DNA from: Haliscomenobacter hydrossis DSM 1100
Lineage (GTDB): Bacteria; Bacteroidota; Bacteroidia; Chitinophagales; Saprospiraceae
Direction of reading: 5' to 3'
Length of the DNA stretch: 64,000 nucleotides
NCBI RefSeq assembly: GCF_000212735.1
Contig: NC_015513.1
Coordinates: 28,190 to 92,189 of the forward strand
In this document: positions 52,541 through 62,583 of the stretch, piece by piece
Numbering within the stretch: the first letter of the stretch is position 1
Layout of the letters: every line of letters starts with the position of its first letter
Made by a program: the position numbers and the translations under genes
Notes under the pieces: generated by a model
Seen by the model: only the letters and a program-made list of their open reading frames with translations
The model's database searches: none
What the model was told of the DNA's origin: nothing

Positions 52541-52572
52541 GTCCTGTTCTCGATTAGACTTGAGAACAGGAC
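52541..52572 (-). terminator. Terminator of the T9SS repeat-protein gene
   Basis: GTCCTGTTCTC and GAGAACAGGAC form a perfect 11-bp stem around a 10-nt loop; on the minus strand it is followed by ATTCTTGTTTT. It lies ~30 bp after the stop at 52602. Confidence 0.75.
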
Positions 52573-52601
52573 ACTTCTTTTAACTACAATTTGAACTTAT
52601 C

Positions 52602-54841
52602 TTATTGCTTACTAAATTTCAACATTTCCCCAGCCTGCCCTTCGGTATAAATCCGCAAATAATACAAACCAGATGGAAGTGTACCTACTTCGACTTCTGC
52701 TTGTGTACTTCCTTCATCCAGGTTCTGCCGCTGGGTGATTTTGCCATTCAGGTCCAACACCTCGAGGGTGATTTTGCCCGTACCCAGGTTGTTGCCCAAT
52801 TGAACGTTGAGTAAATCTTTGGTCGGATTGGGGAAGACCGCCGAGCTTTGCAAAGCACTTACGGCATTGCTACCACAGCGCTTGACTTCGAAGGCTGCTC
52901 CGGCTACGTCCAGCCCGGCGCAAATGCTGCCACCACCTTGTACCAGTAAGCCATTCACATCAAATCCCGTTGTTTGACCTAGTTTCACGATGCTCAAATC
53001 CAGCGTAGCCGGGTTGTAGGTCAGGGTATGGATGCGGTATTTGCCTTCGCGGTTTACAAAAAACTCTGGGCCATTGGTATTCACCGCCCGAATGACCAGG
53101 CTATCGCCTTCGGTCAATACCCACAGCGAACGGTAACCGCGGGGGCCACTGGGCTGATGCAGGATGCTCGCTTTGAGTCTGACTGGGCGTATGCCACTCA
53201 GACAAGTGTTTGGTTGCGGTACAATGCGACCGGTATTTACCTGGCAAGGGCAATTTTTTACACTAAAAGGTGCTCCGGCCACATCCAGTGCAGCACAAAT
53301 GGCACCTCCGCCCTGGATGAGCAGGCCGTTGACGTCTACACCCGTAGTCTGACCAAATTTGACAATGCCCAGATCCAAAGTCGCCGGGTTGTACACCAGG
53401 GTATGGATGGTGAATCGCCCTGTATCACGTACCGTGAACAAAGGTAGGTTGTTCACCTGCTGAATCACGAGATTGTTGCCTGAAGTCAACACATACAACA
53501 AGCGGTAACCTGTTGGCACTGTTGGCAACTGGCGAATGCTGGCGGCAAGTACTGCCTGTCCGTTTTGCAGACAAGCTGAACTGCCGAGCGGATTTAAAGT
53601 ACCTGCACTGGCTTTGCAACAAATCGCCGTAGATACGTCAAATTTCGCTCCAGCTACATCGAGCGAAGCGCAGATCGAGCCTCCGCCCTGGCGCAATAAT
53701 CCATTGACGTCAAATCCGGTGGTGACTCCCAACTGTACAATCCCTAAATCCAGGGTGGCCGGATTGTATACCAGGGTGTGAATGGTGTACTTGCCCGCAG
53801 CATTTACGGTGAAATTAGGGCTTGCCCCTGCACCGACAATCACCAAACTGTCACTGCGTGTAAGTACATACGCTATCTGATAGCCAGCTGGTACGATGGG
53901 ACGAGATCCTTGAATGGCTCTTAAATTGGCCGAACCGGATTGCAAACAACCATCGGTCAATGGGCGTAGTGTTCCCGCATTGGCAGTGCAAGGACAAATC
54001 TCTACGTTAAATTTCGCTCCAGCTACATCCAAGGCGGCGCAAATGTTGCCCCCACCTTGCCGCAATAGACCATTGACCGCTACACCAGTCGTGACCCCGA
54101 GTTGCACAATGCCCAAATTCAGGGTAGTTGGGTTGTATATCAGCGTGTGGATGGTATATAGGCCAGGCGCAGTGACTTTAAACTCTGGTTTTGCACCAGC
54201 ATTGATGATGACTAAGCTGTCACCACGCGTCAGCACATACACCACCTGGAAGCTATCAGGTACCACGGGTGCGGTGGCTACAGTGGCCCGTAAGGTAAGG
54301 GTGTCCCCATCCAGGCAGGCGCGGGTTTCTGGGCGTAGGGTTCCCGCACTGGCAAAACAGGGTTCTTCACAAGCGCTAAAGCTGAACTTGGCTCCAGCTA
54401 CATCCAAGGCCGCGCAAATGTTGCCGCCACCCTGAACGAGTAAGCCGTTGACGTCAAATCCTGTGGTTACACCTGGTTGTACAATACTCAAATCCAGTGT
54501 ACTAGGGTTGTATACCAGGGTGTGAATGGTGTAATTGGCATCGGGAGTTACGCGGAAGTAGGGAAAGCGGCTTACGCCCTGGATAACCAGGCTATCTCCT
54601 TTGGTCAGTACATAAAGGACTTGAAATCCGGTGGGTACGGTGGCTGCTACCACTTGCGTGGCTTGGATACTGGTAGTGGCGCCCGTTTGGCACATTTTGA
54701 GTTCGCCCAAACGACCGATGCCAGCGCGGCAACTGTTTTGGGCCTGGACTGAGGTAGCAATACTAAAGCTGAACAGGGTTAAAAAAGGCTGTAGGCAAAG
54801 CTTCGCCAGCCTCTTGAATTGAGGTGAACTTTCTGATTCAT
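52602..54841 (-). CDS. Five-repeat secreted surface protein with T9SS type A sorting domain (signal peptide frameshifted)
   Basis: Five repeats of ~115 residues each begin and end with Cys and contain GDSLVI, YTIHTLVYNPATLDL-like and QGGGxICAxLDVAGA blocks. The C-terminus is a type A sorting domain (SSAVFPNPTKDLLNVQL ... LRIYTEGQAGEMLKF). The uninterrupted frame starts at 54710 or earlier. An ATG at 54841 (MNQKVHLNSRGWRSFAYSLF) reads into a stop, but with one more T in the T6 run (54781-54786) it would continue as LTLFSFSIATSVQAQNS, a perfect signal peptide into repeat 1. So either one base was lost or -1 slippage occurs. Fragments of a paralogue lie at 49738. No enzymatic motif is seen; an adhesive or matrix role is a guess. 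Confidence 0.8.
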
Positions 54842-54981
54842 AATGGTTTTGGTTTTTGAAAATATGTTTTTTCTAACTAAGAAGGACTGAGATTGTTGAC
54901 GGAAAAAAGGGAGAAACAGCGATTTTGTCAGATGGCTGACTTAGGTCCAATATTGCTTGAACAAAAAAATAAACAAGGTTC

Positions 54982-56176
54982 TAGTGGTGAATAAATTTTA
55001 AATAGTCGGATACAACTTCTTGAGTTTGATTCGGGCTTTCTCAGTGGTGAATTGCCAATTTGCTCCTTTCCGGAGCTGATTTTGCGCAATCTCCCAAATT
55101 TTAACTGCTCCTTCCACCTCCTTTTTGCTTTTGAAGGGTTTGTCCAAAGCATCACGTCCCACCAAAGCAAATTGTATTTCTGCCATGTTTAACCATGACC
55201 CGTGTTTGGGGGTATACACAAAATCCATCCGATCCACGTAAGCTTTGGCCTGAGCAGGTGGAAATACTTTGTAAAAATTTTCTGGCTTGTGGGTGACAAA
55301 ATTATCCATCACCCAGGTTACCTTTTTAGCTTCTTGGTATTGGGTATCCATTTGAGCGGCCATGAAATTTACCCAAGTCGTGGTCGTATGATCATCCTCA
55401 ATGGTCATTTCCCGATGGCCAGCGAGAGGTTCGAATGCCACGAATAATTCCGCAACGCCCAAACGCACATATTCTGAATCTTGTAACCTACTTCCATCTG
55501 AGATCGTAATTTGCTTGTAGTCAATTATTTGCTTTGGAGACTCATCCATGCAAACTACTGGAAAGTCAGCGTCGTATGGTCTTTCGTAAACATCCAATAC
55601 CTTTTCCATTTGGTACACAAAAGCAGCACTTGATTCTGCTGGTATCACGTATTGCGCTTTTTTGAAGGGCTTAAGTTCATTTTTTTTAACAATTTGCTGA
55701 TCGACATTTTAGAGATCGATTCTACTATCTCTAATTCCACTAAGCAATCTGCCAACATTTGCAATTTCCACCGAGGCGCATCATTGGGTGGCGATTGACA
55801 AAGCAGCGCAATGAGATGCGCTTCCGCTCGCGCATCTATCTTTTTATCACTCCGCGTTTTTCTTTCTTTGGCTTCAAACAAAGACATCCCTTCATCACAG
55901 AATGCTTTTTTTACTCGCTCCACTGTTCTTGCCGTGCTCTGGTACCTGTCTGCTACGTCCGTCATTCGTGGTGGTTTTCTACCTTCACTTTCATCACTAT
56001 TGAGTAAAATATGGCAATATTGGATGTGTTGGGCTTTGCGCTTGCCTGTCTTTATCCAATCCAGCAGCGTTTCCCGCTCTTTTTTACTCAGGTGTATTCT
56101 GTATCTTGCCTTCATTTTTTATAGCAAAAATACACAATTTCTAAAACTGCGACAACTTAGAATTTATCCACCACTA
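54982..56176 (-). mobile_element. IS630-family insertion sequence
   Basis: Terminal inverted repeats CTAGTGGTGAATAAATTTTA (left) and the matching end read from 56177 (CTAGTGGTGGATAAATTCTA) bound the element, with a TA dinucleotide at each end (54982-54983, 56175-56176) as expected for IS630/Tc1-type insertion at TA. It carries orfA and orfB. Its right end is 5 bp from the end of the sigma-factor gene. Confidence 0.88.
54998..56115 (-). CDS. IS630-family transposase, orfA/orfB joined by -1 frameshift
   Basis: orfA (56115 to 55645, 156 aa) carries an HTH region (MTDVADRYQSTARTVERVKKAF). orfB (to 54998) carries the DDE catalytic domain: FPVVCMDESPKQ (first Asp), TWVMDNFVTHKP (second Asp) and TPKHGSWLNMAEIQFA (Glu). 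orfB's frame, read upstream, continues KKNELKPFKKAQYVIPAE, the conserved IS630 linker. A slippery A AAA AAA within eight As at 55680-55687 lies in orfA's frame exactly where the two frames exchange, so programmed -1 frameshifting producing a ~350-aa protein is very likely. orfB alone could start at a GTG overlapping the orfA stop (GTGA). Confidence 0.9.
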
Positions 56177-56180
56177 GCAC

Positions 56181-57014
56181 TTATCCTTCGTTTGATGCTT
56201 CACCCATTGCCAGGCTATTGCAATGCAGTAGGATTTCTTGCAAGGCCGCGCCCTTAGACCGCAGAGGGTCAATCGCTTTGACCAAATTTGCCCTTAAAAA
56301 ATAAAGTTCTTCCCGTTGGTATTTTTTGGAACCTTTGACCAGGTCATTTTTAATCAGCACCTCTTGCTGCTGCTGTTTGGGATTGAACCAGCCGTTTAGC
56401 TCGGAACACTGATGGCATACTCCATTTTTATTGATCAAAGCACAACGATGATCAAATATTTCTGCCATTATTTTCCGGCCATCCTGCAACAAGTATTTGA
56501 CAACCCCCTCGGTTTTGCCCAGAATGATGCAAATTTCTGCAACAGAAAAATCATACAGATCTTTCAATAGGACGGCAATTTGATTTTCAATGGGCAGATT
56601 TTTGCCAATGCAAGTGAAGCAGGTATCAATGTGCTCCTTCATCTCATACCGCGCATCCGCTGCGCTTTCATGAACTTGTACAATCTTTGCGCGCAAATCT
56701 TCGTTTTCCAATACCAATTTTTTCGCCTGTTCACTCACATCTGCTGTCCAGCGTTTTTGCCTTTGTAAGTAATTGTACGCCAGGTGGGTCGCGATTTGGA
56801 AAACCCAGGTTTTTAAAGATGACTCGCCCTTAAAGGTCGACAATTTATCAAATGCCTTGATGAAGGTATCATGCAGGATGTCTTCCGCATCATTGCGATT
56901 GGCTAAAAGTCGGTACAAATAGGATTTCAATTGTGCTTGAAATCCGATAAAAAGTTCCTGGAATGCATTGATGTCACCCTGTAAAGCCTGTTTTAAGGTG
57001 GTGTCTTCCTTCAT
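56181..57014 (-). CDS. RNA polymerase sigma factor (ECF-like sigma-70) with Cys-rich C-terminal region
   Basis: The 277-residue protein has sigma region 2 (INAFQELFIGFQAQLKSYLY, RNDAEDILHDTFIKAFDKL, LKTWVFQIATHLAYNYL) and region 4 (LLKDLYDFSVAEICIILGKT then GVVKYLLQDGRKIM). Beyond region 4 it has an unusual ~90-residue tail with a CALINKNGVCHQCSEL cluster; another CFTCIG lies in the linker. The cysteines may bind a metal or sense redox state. The end of the gene is 5 bp from the IS630 right repeat, so the native 3' end should be checked. No anti-sigma gene is adjacent. Confidence 0.85.
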   Translation of the reverse strand: MKEDTTLKQALQGDINAFQELFIGFQAQLKSYLYRLLANRNDAEDILHDTFIKAFDKLSTFKGESSLKTWVFQIATHLAYNYLQRQKRWTADVSEQAKKLVLENEDLRAKIVQVHESAADARYEMKEHIDTCFTCIGKNLPIENQIAVLLKDLYDFSVAEICIILGKTEGVVKYLLQDGRKIMAEIFDHRCALINKNGVCHQCSELNGWFNPKQQQQEVLIKNDLVKGSKKYQREELYFLRANLVKAIDPLRSKGAALQEILLHCNSLAMGEASNEG

Positions 57015-57092
57015 TTTATGAATTTTTCAAACGTTTGAAAGCTGGGTACAACGAATTCCCTGCACCCAGCTTGAACCAATCCTGCATAGGTT

Positions 57093-58088
57093 TTAACGAG
57101 GGATCAATACTACTTTGCCCGTCGTTTTGCGCGATTCGATTTGACGATGAGCTTCCACAGCATCGCGCAATAAAAACGTATGTGCGGTCGAAATATTCAA
57201 TTGCCCTTGAACCACCATTCCGATGACGGCACCTAATGCCTCTTGCCAAACATCAGTTTTATGGGTAATGAAATGCGCCAGATTAAAACCAATTTGACTC
57301 AGGTTTTCATCTACAAAATATTCAGGATGAATCGTGCCCTGGATTCCGCTGGCGCAGCCATAAATGATCAATTGTCCGCCCGGAGCCAAGGATTTTACAG
57401 TTTCATCATACACATCGCCCCCCACCATTTCAAAGGCAAGATCTACACCTTTTCCATCATTCTGATTTTTAAGCTCCAGGCTCCAGTTGGGCTTCGAGTA
57501 GTTGATGAGCACATCGGCTCCGTTAGCTTTGGCCACGTCCAGTTTTTGATCAGAACTGCTGGCGGCAAACACTTTGGCATCGCTCATTTTAGCCAATTGC
57601 ACCAATAAAGAACCAACACCTCCCGCCGCCGCGTTGATCAATACAGACTTACCTTTTAAATCTTTGGCTACCTGTGCAATCATCAATTGAGCGGTGGAAC
57701 CTTGCACAAAAATAGCGGTTGCTGCTTTGGCATCCAACTGCGGAGGAATTGGCACACAATATTGGGCCTGGGCAGTCACACATTCGGCGTAGCCCCCACC
57801 AGAAGGAAGTATGGCCAGCACTCTTGCGCCCACAGTATAAGGTGCGGCAACACCTTCGCCTACCGCAATGATTTCACCCACTGCTTCTGAGCCCAATACA
57901 TAGGGTAGGGGAGTGGGCATAAAATACTGGTTTCGCCTGCGCAGGGTATCGGAATAGTTTACACCGATGGCTTCCGTTTGAATGATGACTTCGCCTGGTT
58001 TGGGCTGGGGAACGTCGGCTTCAACTAGTGTTAGCACTTCTGGTGCGCCATATGCGCTGATAAAGACTTGGTCGAATTTGTTTGTCAT
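57093..58088 (-). CDS. Zinc-independent NADPH:quinone oxidoreductase (MDR family)
   Basis: The ATG at 58088 starts MTNKFDQVFISAYGAPEVL and gives 331 residues; an upstream extension is not needed. The N-terminal GroES-like domain has PKPGEVIIQTEAIGVNYSD and PYVLGSEAVGEIIAVGEG; the cofactor domain has SVLINAAAGGVGSLLVQLAK, the quinone-oxidoreductase AAGGVG motif. No zinc-binding Cys/His set is present, consistent with QOR-type enzymes. It ends 79 bp before the sigma gene start on the same strand. Quinone or enone reduction is inferred from family. Confidence 0.92.
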   Translation of the reverse strand: MTNKFDQVFISAYGAPEVLTLVEADVPQPKPGEVIIQTEAIGVNYSDTLRRRNQYFMPTPLPYVLGSEAVGEIIAVGEGVAAPYTVGARVLAILPSGGGYAECVTAQAQYCVPIPPQLDAKAATAIFVQGSTAQLMIAQVAKDLKGKSVLINAAAGGVGSLLVQLAKMSDAKVFAASSSDQKLDVAKANGADVLINYSKPNWSLELKNQNDGKGVDLAFEMVGGDVYDETVKSLAPGGQLIIYGCASGIQGTIHPEYFVDENLSQIGFNLAHFITHKTDVWQEALGAVIGMVVQGQLNISTAHTFLLRDAVEAHRQIESRKTTGKVVLIPR

Positions 58089-58164
58089 ACTGTATGAATT
58101 TTGATTGATGCAGTTGTGACAAACGAGGGAATGGAAACGGATGAAAAAGTTGAATTTTTGTTCC

Positions 58165-59370
58165 TTATTCTTTACCAATGGAGACGGCAACAATCTTCCC
58201 TTGCTCATCCACATACTCAAGATTGATGACATCCTTTTGGGTGTATATTCTGCCCATGATCAATTCACAGTCAAGCTCCGGTGTCCTTTTGGAAAAGTCA
58301 ACCCCTTCGAAGCGCTGGATTTTGTAGCCATTCTTTAGGCCAAGGCGGGCTGCGGGAGAGTTGTTCCAAATCATGCCGATGGAGTAATGGTCTTCTTTGG
58401 GAACAATATTTAGCCCTTGTGCAATATCGAATTGTTCGACTTCGATTTGAGTCTTTCCTTCGTAGCCTTGAAAATAAAATTGTTGGTGCAGGTAGTCCAC
58501 TGTAATGATCCCGTATTCACCAAGACCGATTCCAATCCTACTGTCGGTTTGCTCCTCCCCAGGAATGGAGTTGGCATTTAATAGATGGGTATTTCCAATA
58601 CCAATGGTATCAAAACTAAATAGCCTAAACCATTGTGCTTGCTGAGAATCAGTTATTGACATTATCATTTTTCCTTCTCCTACATTGATCAATCGAGCAA
58701 CCTGATTTTCCAAGGGAATGGCCGAGTCTTCTTTAGAAATACAAACTACCGATTCATCACCTGTATCAAAGAGGGCTGCAATTCGGTGGCCCTTGCCCAA
58801 AGAGAATTCGATGTACGGATTGCTTTGTTTCCAATTCAGTGCAAGGGGTGTTTGGGAATGTCCTTTTAAGTCCAGTTTTTTCAGTTCATTGCTCAAAATC
58901 AATTTTCTTGCCTGCAAGTCAATTTGTAGGATGCAATTCCGAAAGGCATTGCTTCCGATTATTCCAGCTACCCCCCAGCATTTGAGTATTTTATTGGTTT
59001 CTTCGGGCAATACAAAAGCCGGAATATTCCTGAATGTAACTTGCCCAAGATTAAAGGACTTTAGCTTAATTCGGCCTAAATGAACAACTCCACCTACCGC
59101 ATCGGTGAGTTTTTCATTATGGCTTATTTTGGCATCCATTTCCTGATGTAAATCTTCAAATATTGTACAGGGTGCCCCCGTATCCAGAATGAATTTTCGC
59201 GGTTTGTCCCCTATTTCAAGCGTGACTACCATCTTCCCCAGGATGAATTCAAAGGGGATGGTATCGTGAAAAGTATTTTCTACTACCCGACCTTTATTCA
59301 GGCTACTTTGTGATTGGAGGCCACAATTCCAGAAGAGCAACAACAATAGTGGCAGCAGTCGATTGATCAT
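58165..59370 (-). CDS. Retropepsin-like aspartic protease with C-terminal PDZ domain
   Basis: The 401-residue protein has a leader with LLLLLFWNCG. Two pepsin/retropepsin motifs occur in one chain: FILDTGAPCTIF (Asp63) and ALFDTGDESVVC at about residue 200, each in a ~130-residue lobe, so it may fold as a single-chain aspartic protease. A PDZ-like domain follows (IGMIWNNSPAARLGLKNGYKI). Related Bacteroidota proteins (Asp_protease_2 plus PDZ) are mostly uncharacterised. The leader cysteine is compatible with a lipoprotein. It is in the same orientation as the quinone oxidoreductase gene 76 bp away. Confidence 0.85.
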   Translation of the reverse strand: MINRLLPLLLLLFWNCGLQSQSSLNKGRVVENTFHDTIPFEFILGKMVVTLEIGDKPRKFILDTGAPCTIFEDLHQEMDAKISHNEKLTDAVGGVVHLGRIKLKSFNLGQVTFRNIPAFVLPEETNKILKCWGVAGIIGSNAFRNCILQIDLQARKLILSNELKKLDLKGHSQTPLALNWKQSNPYIEFSLGKGHRIAALFDTGDESVVCISKEDSAIPLENQVARLINVGEGKMIMSITDSQQAQWFRLFSFDTIGIGNTHLLNANSIPGEEQTDSRIGIGLGEYGIITVDYLHQQFYFQGYEGKTQIEVEQFDIAQGLNIVPKEDHYSIGMIWNNSPAARLGLKNGYKIQRFEGVDFSKRTPELDCELIMGRIYTQKDVINLEYVDEQGKIVAVSIGKE

Positions 59371-59595
59371 CTTTAATTAGGTTTTGGTTTACAAATATTT
59401 CAACTAAAACTTTACTATTTTGTATACTTCCGATTGTACGATTGATTATTTATTTCAACATTTGTGTTCCGATTCTGTTCGCAGCATGGTAAGAACCTGA
59501 TGTACTGCGTTTATCCCCATTTTCCTGCATTCCTGTAAATTGAGTTTCCTGCCTGCTGCAAATGCCACATTTTTGGATCATAAAACGATACCAAG

Positions 59596-60105
59596 ATGTT
59601 TGCATTTACCAGTGATACCCTTGTTTGGAAAGGCCAGGACAAGCATTTTCAACTCTTTAGCGGGGAAGAGTTGCTCCTCGACTTGCGGTATTTGACATCC
59701 GGCGAACAGGAATGCCGCATCAACGGGCGCAGTTTTTTCTTTGAACGCAGGGGCTTCTGGAATCCCATTTATCAGGTGTGTGAAGATGGGATTCAGGTGA
59801 TGCGGATGCAACATCAATTTTGGGGCAGCAAAGCCCACATTACCTTCGCTGCACTGGATGAACCCCTGGAAATGCGCTACAAGAACGATCCTCAACTCAG
59901 TATTGTCATCAGTAAAGGCACGGAGCAAATCATTCGTTACGCGCTTCAACTTGGTTTGCAAAAGCCTCCTTTTCGCATCGAACTGGGAAATTTTATGCTG
60001 GAAGTAGATCAATTGTTGCTGCTCCTGACGCTTTGCTTCATCCTGACCAAAGACATCGTCAGAGAATACCATGGGGCCCAAGATGAGTTGCTCCTCTTGC
60101 TTTAA
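59596..60105 (+). CDS. Hypothetical protein (169 aa)
   Basis: Not recognised. It begins MFAFTSDTLVWKGQDKHFQL and is beta-rich for ~130 residues, with no leader, and has a hydrophobic stretch near the end (LEVDQLLLLLTLCFILTK) that could be a membrane helix, so it might be tail-anchored. It overlaps nothing, is read opposite to both neighbours and has a 225-bp A/T-rich upstream region without a clear gene. Confidence 0.55.
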   Translation: MFAFTSDTLVWKGQDKHFQLFSGEELLLDLRYLTSGEQECRINGRSFFFERRGFWNPIYQVCEDGIQVMRMQHQFWGSKAHITFAALDEPLEMRYKNDPQLSIVISKGTEQIIRYALQLGLQKPPFRIELGNFMLEVDQLLLLLTLCFILTKDIVREYHGAQDELLLLL

Positions 60106-60149
60106 GCTACGGCTTGAATTTTAATGCATTTATCTATTGTTTCGGTTTT

Positions 60150-61610
60150 TCAAAAATTGAGTTGCATCTGTAAGGCCAACTCACCCTTCCGACTGGTTTC
60201 TTGCGCAGTACTGGAATTGTCGCCAAAAGCACTGACCCCTTGGAATATTGGACGATTCCGATACTGGGCAGTAAGCTTCAATCCATTGCCTGTAATCAGC
60301 CAGTTTACGCCTAGCTCATAGAGGTGAACAGGGTCTTGAAGGGCTTCGAATGTTGAATGTTGATAGGTGCCAAATAAACCCCAACGCGTAGCTTGATTGA
60401 TAAAACCCTTAGGCAATAAGTACCCGGTCAAAAAATAAAAGGTATTTCCCGTTCCAGCTGCTGGAATTGCAGCTCCGGGGCCATTGATTGAAGTAAGGTT
60501 TGGCGTGGCGCTTACGGTTTGATTGGTACCGGATACGGTGTAAAAATTGTCCCCCAAATTGGTATAAAAATACCCCGTGTAGATGTTGATTCCATCCAAT
60601 TTTGACGAAAATCGATAAGCGAGAAAGGCATCTGCAGCAAAACAAAAAATGTCCTTTGAATCCGCAGATTTCAACAAAACAGGATTGGTCTCGCTGGCAG
60701 GCATCGCGGGATTCAGCGCTTCTATTGATGTTGGAATCAACATCCCTTTTTTGCGAAATGCAAAACCAGCGCCAAGGTTGAACACGCGCTTTAATCCCAG
60801 GTAATTACCTGTTTCATAGGGTATTTTATGCAACTCTTTATCCAGGAATTGCCATTTGTAGTACCCTTGTAATAGCTTGCTTTTGGCGCTGGGATTGAAG
60901 TAGGCCACCTTGATTTGGGCATTACCAGCCGGCGCATTCAACATACCTCCGGCTGGAGAACCATTTCCCGTATTGGCTGCTGCGGTAGAAAACGTGGGGG
61001 TGAAGGGATCGTTGAGTGACAAGCGATAGTCAAATCGCCCTAACTCACCCTTGATGTAGACACCCAACATGCGATTGTTTCGATCCAGTTGGTTGATAAA
61101 AGGAAATTGAAATTTCGGTATGTCAAGATTCACCATGGTCCCGATGGCCTCCAAATTCAGGCGGGAGAACCCGGTCCATTGATGAAGGCCAGCGCCTAAA
61201 TAAAATTTATTGGAAAACTTGTATTCCCCATAGGCGTCGGCAAATCCAAGGTTAAGGTTGGTTTGAAAGGCCGAAGATGAAGCATTTGCAGTACTACCTA
61301 AGCCCGTTACGAACAACAGTCGGGGATGCAACTGGAACAAGGAAACCGCCACAAGCCTGCGAATGGTAAAATCAGCATAATGGGTGACCGGCTGATTTTT
61401 ATACATCGTTCCTGGGTTGGCATTGATGCTGCGGGCCCAAAACTGCATCAAGCCCAAAAAGCGGATGTACACACTGCTGTCTTTTGCCGAAAAAAAAGTG
61501 AAGCCTTGTGCGGGAATCACGACAGGTGTTTCCAGTTGCGCAGTAACTGCGTCAGGCCATCCGAAGCAGACAAGAAAGACCAGGAGTATTTGGGTAATAT
61601 ACTTGCCCAT
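60150..61610 (-). CDS. Outer-membrane porin-like beta-barrel protein
   Basis: The 486-residue protein has a signal peptide (ITQILLVFLVCFGWPDAVTAQ), alternating amphipathic strands throughout (FTIRRLVAVSLFQLHPRLLF, YGEYKFSNKFYLGAGLHQWT, FDYRLSLNDPF) and a C-terminal aromatic residue (LALQMQLNF), typical of outer-membrane barrels. It resembles phosphate-selective/OprP-type or DUF3373-like porins of Bacteroidota. The start of the barrel includes YIRFLGLMQFWARS. Its ligand cannot be told. Confidence 0.78.
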   Translation of the reverse strand: MGKYITQILLVFLVCFGWPDAVTAQLETPVVIPAQGFTFFSAKDSSVYIRFLGLMQFWARSINANPGTMYKNQPVTHYADFTIRRLVAVSLFQLHPRLLFVTGLGSTANASSSAFQTNLNLGFADAYGEYKFSNKFYLGAGLHQWTGFSRLNLEAIGTMVNLDIPKFQFPFINQLDRNNRMLGVYIKGELGRFDYRLSLNDPFTPTFSTAAANTGNGSPAGGMLNAPAGNAQIKVAYFNPSAKSKLLQGYYKWQFLDKELHKIPYETGNYLGLKRVFNLGAGFAFRKKGMLIPTSIEALNPAMPASETNPVLLKSADSKDIFCFAADAFLAYRFSSKLDGINIYTGYFYTNLGDNFYTVSGTNQTVSATPNLTSINGPGAAIPAAGTGNTFYFLTGYLLPKGFINQATRWGLFGTYQHSTFEALQDPVHLYELGVNWLITGNGLKLTAQYRNRPIFQGVSAFGDNSSTAQETSRKGELALQMQLNF

Positions 61611-61645
61611 GGTGAGTTCGCTTTAGAGCGTGTTTAAAGTTCAGC

Positions 61646-62583
61646 TTAGAATAAAAATCCCTTCACCGCCTCTATTTTTTCGGGCAAGTCTTCTTCCCCC
61701 AGCATCTCTTTCAAGTCCCGTTCAATGGTGTTGCACAACGCGGTCATGGGTACATCGGTGATGCGGTTTTCAAAAGGATCTTCGTTTACTTCGCCTACTT
61801 TGCCCATTACCCCAAATACAAAAGTCACCAAAATACTCACCGGAACCATCAAAAAAGGGACTTCCATTCTTGCAAAATCGCCGATCAACCCGAAAGGCAG
61901 CACCACCATAAACACCAGTAAAAACAATTGGGTGAAATAGTGATATTGCCGCAGTAAAGGGGTGTTTTTGATGCGCTCACAAGCTCCCTGAAAGTTATTG
62001 AAGCCAGCTAAGGTAGGCTCCAGACTGATGTTGTCAAAAGCGCCCAGGATCTCCTGCCGCATGCCATCTTTGATGCGGATACCTTGGGTGTACAAGAGGT
62101 AATTGGGCAAATTTGCCTTTTGCAAAAGGGCTTTGTATTCTGCCTCTGACAGTAGTGGATGTAGTGCTTCCCAATCTTGCTGTCGGCGCAAATGTAGGCG
62201 TAGGGCGTGTGCAAAGGCAATTTGTCGGTAGGTAATTCTTGTTTATACGCCTCCGCTTCGGCTGTACTGGCTTTGCCGATCGCCACGGCATGGTTCGCAT
62301 TTGCAATGATCTGACGGGCAAAAATTCGGCTATTGTTAAGGATATTGCCCCAAATCGTGCGGGCTTCCCACCAACGGTTGTAAGCGTTGTTGTTGCGAAA
62401 CGCCAGAAAAATGGCCAGTGCACTGCCTAAGATGGCTGCAATGGAAAAGGGTAAACTGAATTTTTCTAAATTCCGTTGCGCATAAAGGTAATAAACCAGC
62501 CCCGCCAGCAGGCTTGAAACCGTCAACTCTACCCACATGTAACGCAGGACAGCAATGGGATTGAAGATTTTGCGAAGAATCAT
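61646..62583 (-). pseudogene. Bestrophin/UPF0187-family channel, frameshifted
   Basis: The N-terminal frame (from 62583) has MILRKIFNPIAVLRYMWVEL, then FLAFRNNNAYNRWWEARTIW, the family signature. Near 62232-62240 the frame is lost. The C-terminal frame resumes as TYRQIAFAHALRLHLRRQQD, exactly the expected continuation, and runs to the end at 61646. One missing base in the GAATTACC segment accounts for it (KQEL then TYRQIA). Bestrophin-like proteins are pentameric chloride channels. The break removes the second half, so the channel should be dead unless the base call is wrong. Confidence 0.88.

Noticed and set aside
53914..54435. ORFs antisense to the T9SS repeat gene
   Set aside because: They repeat because the real gene repeats on the other strand; no domain of their own.
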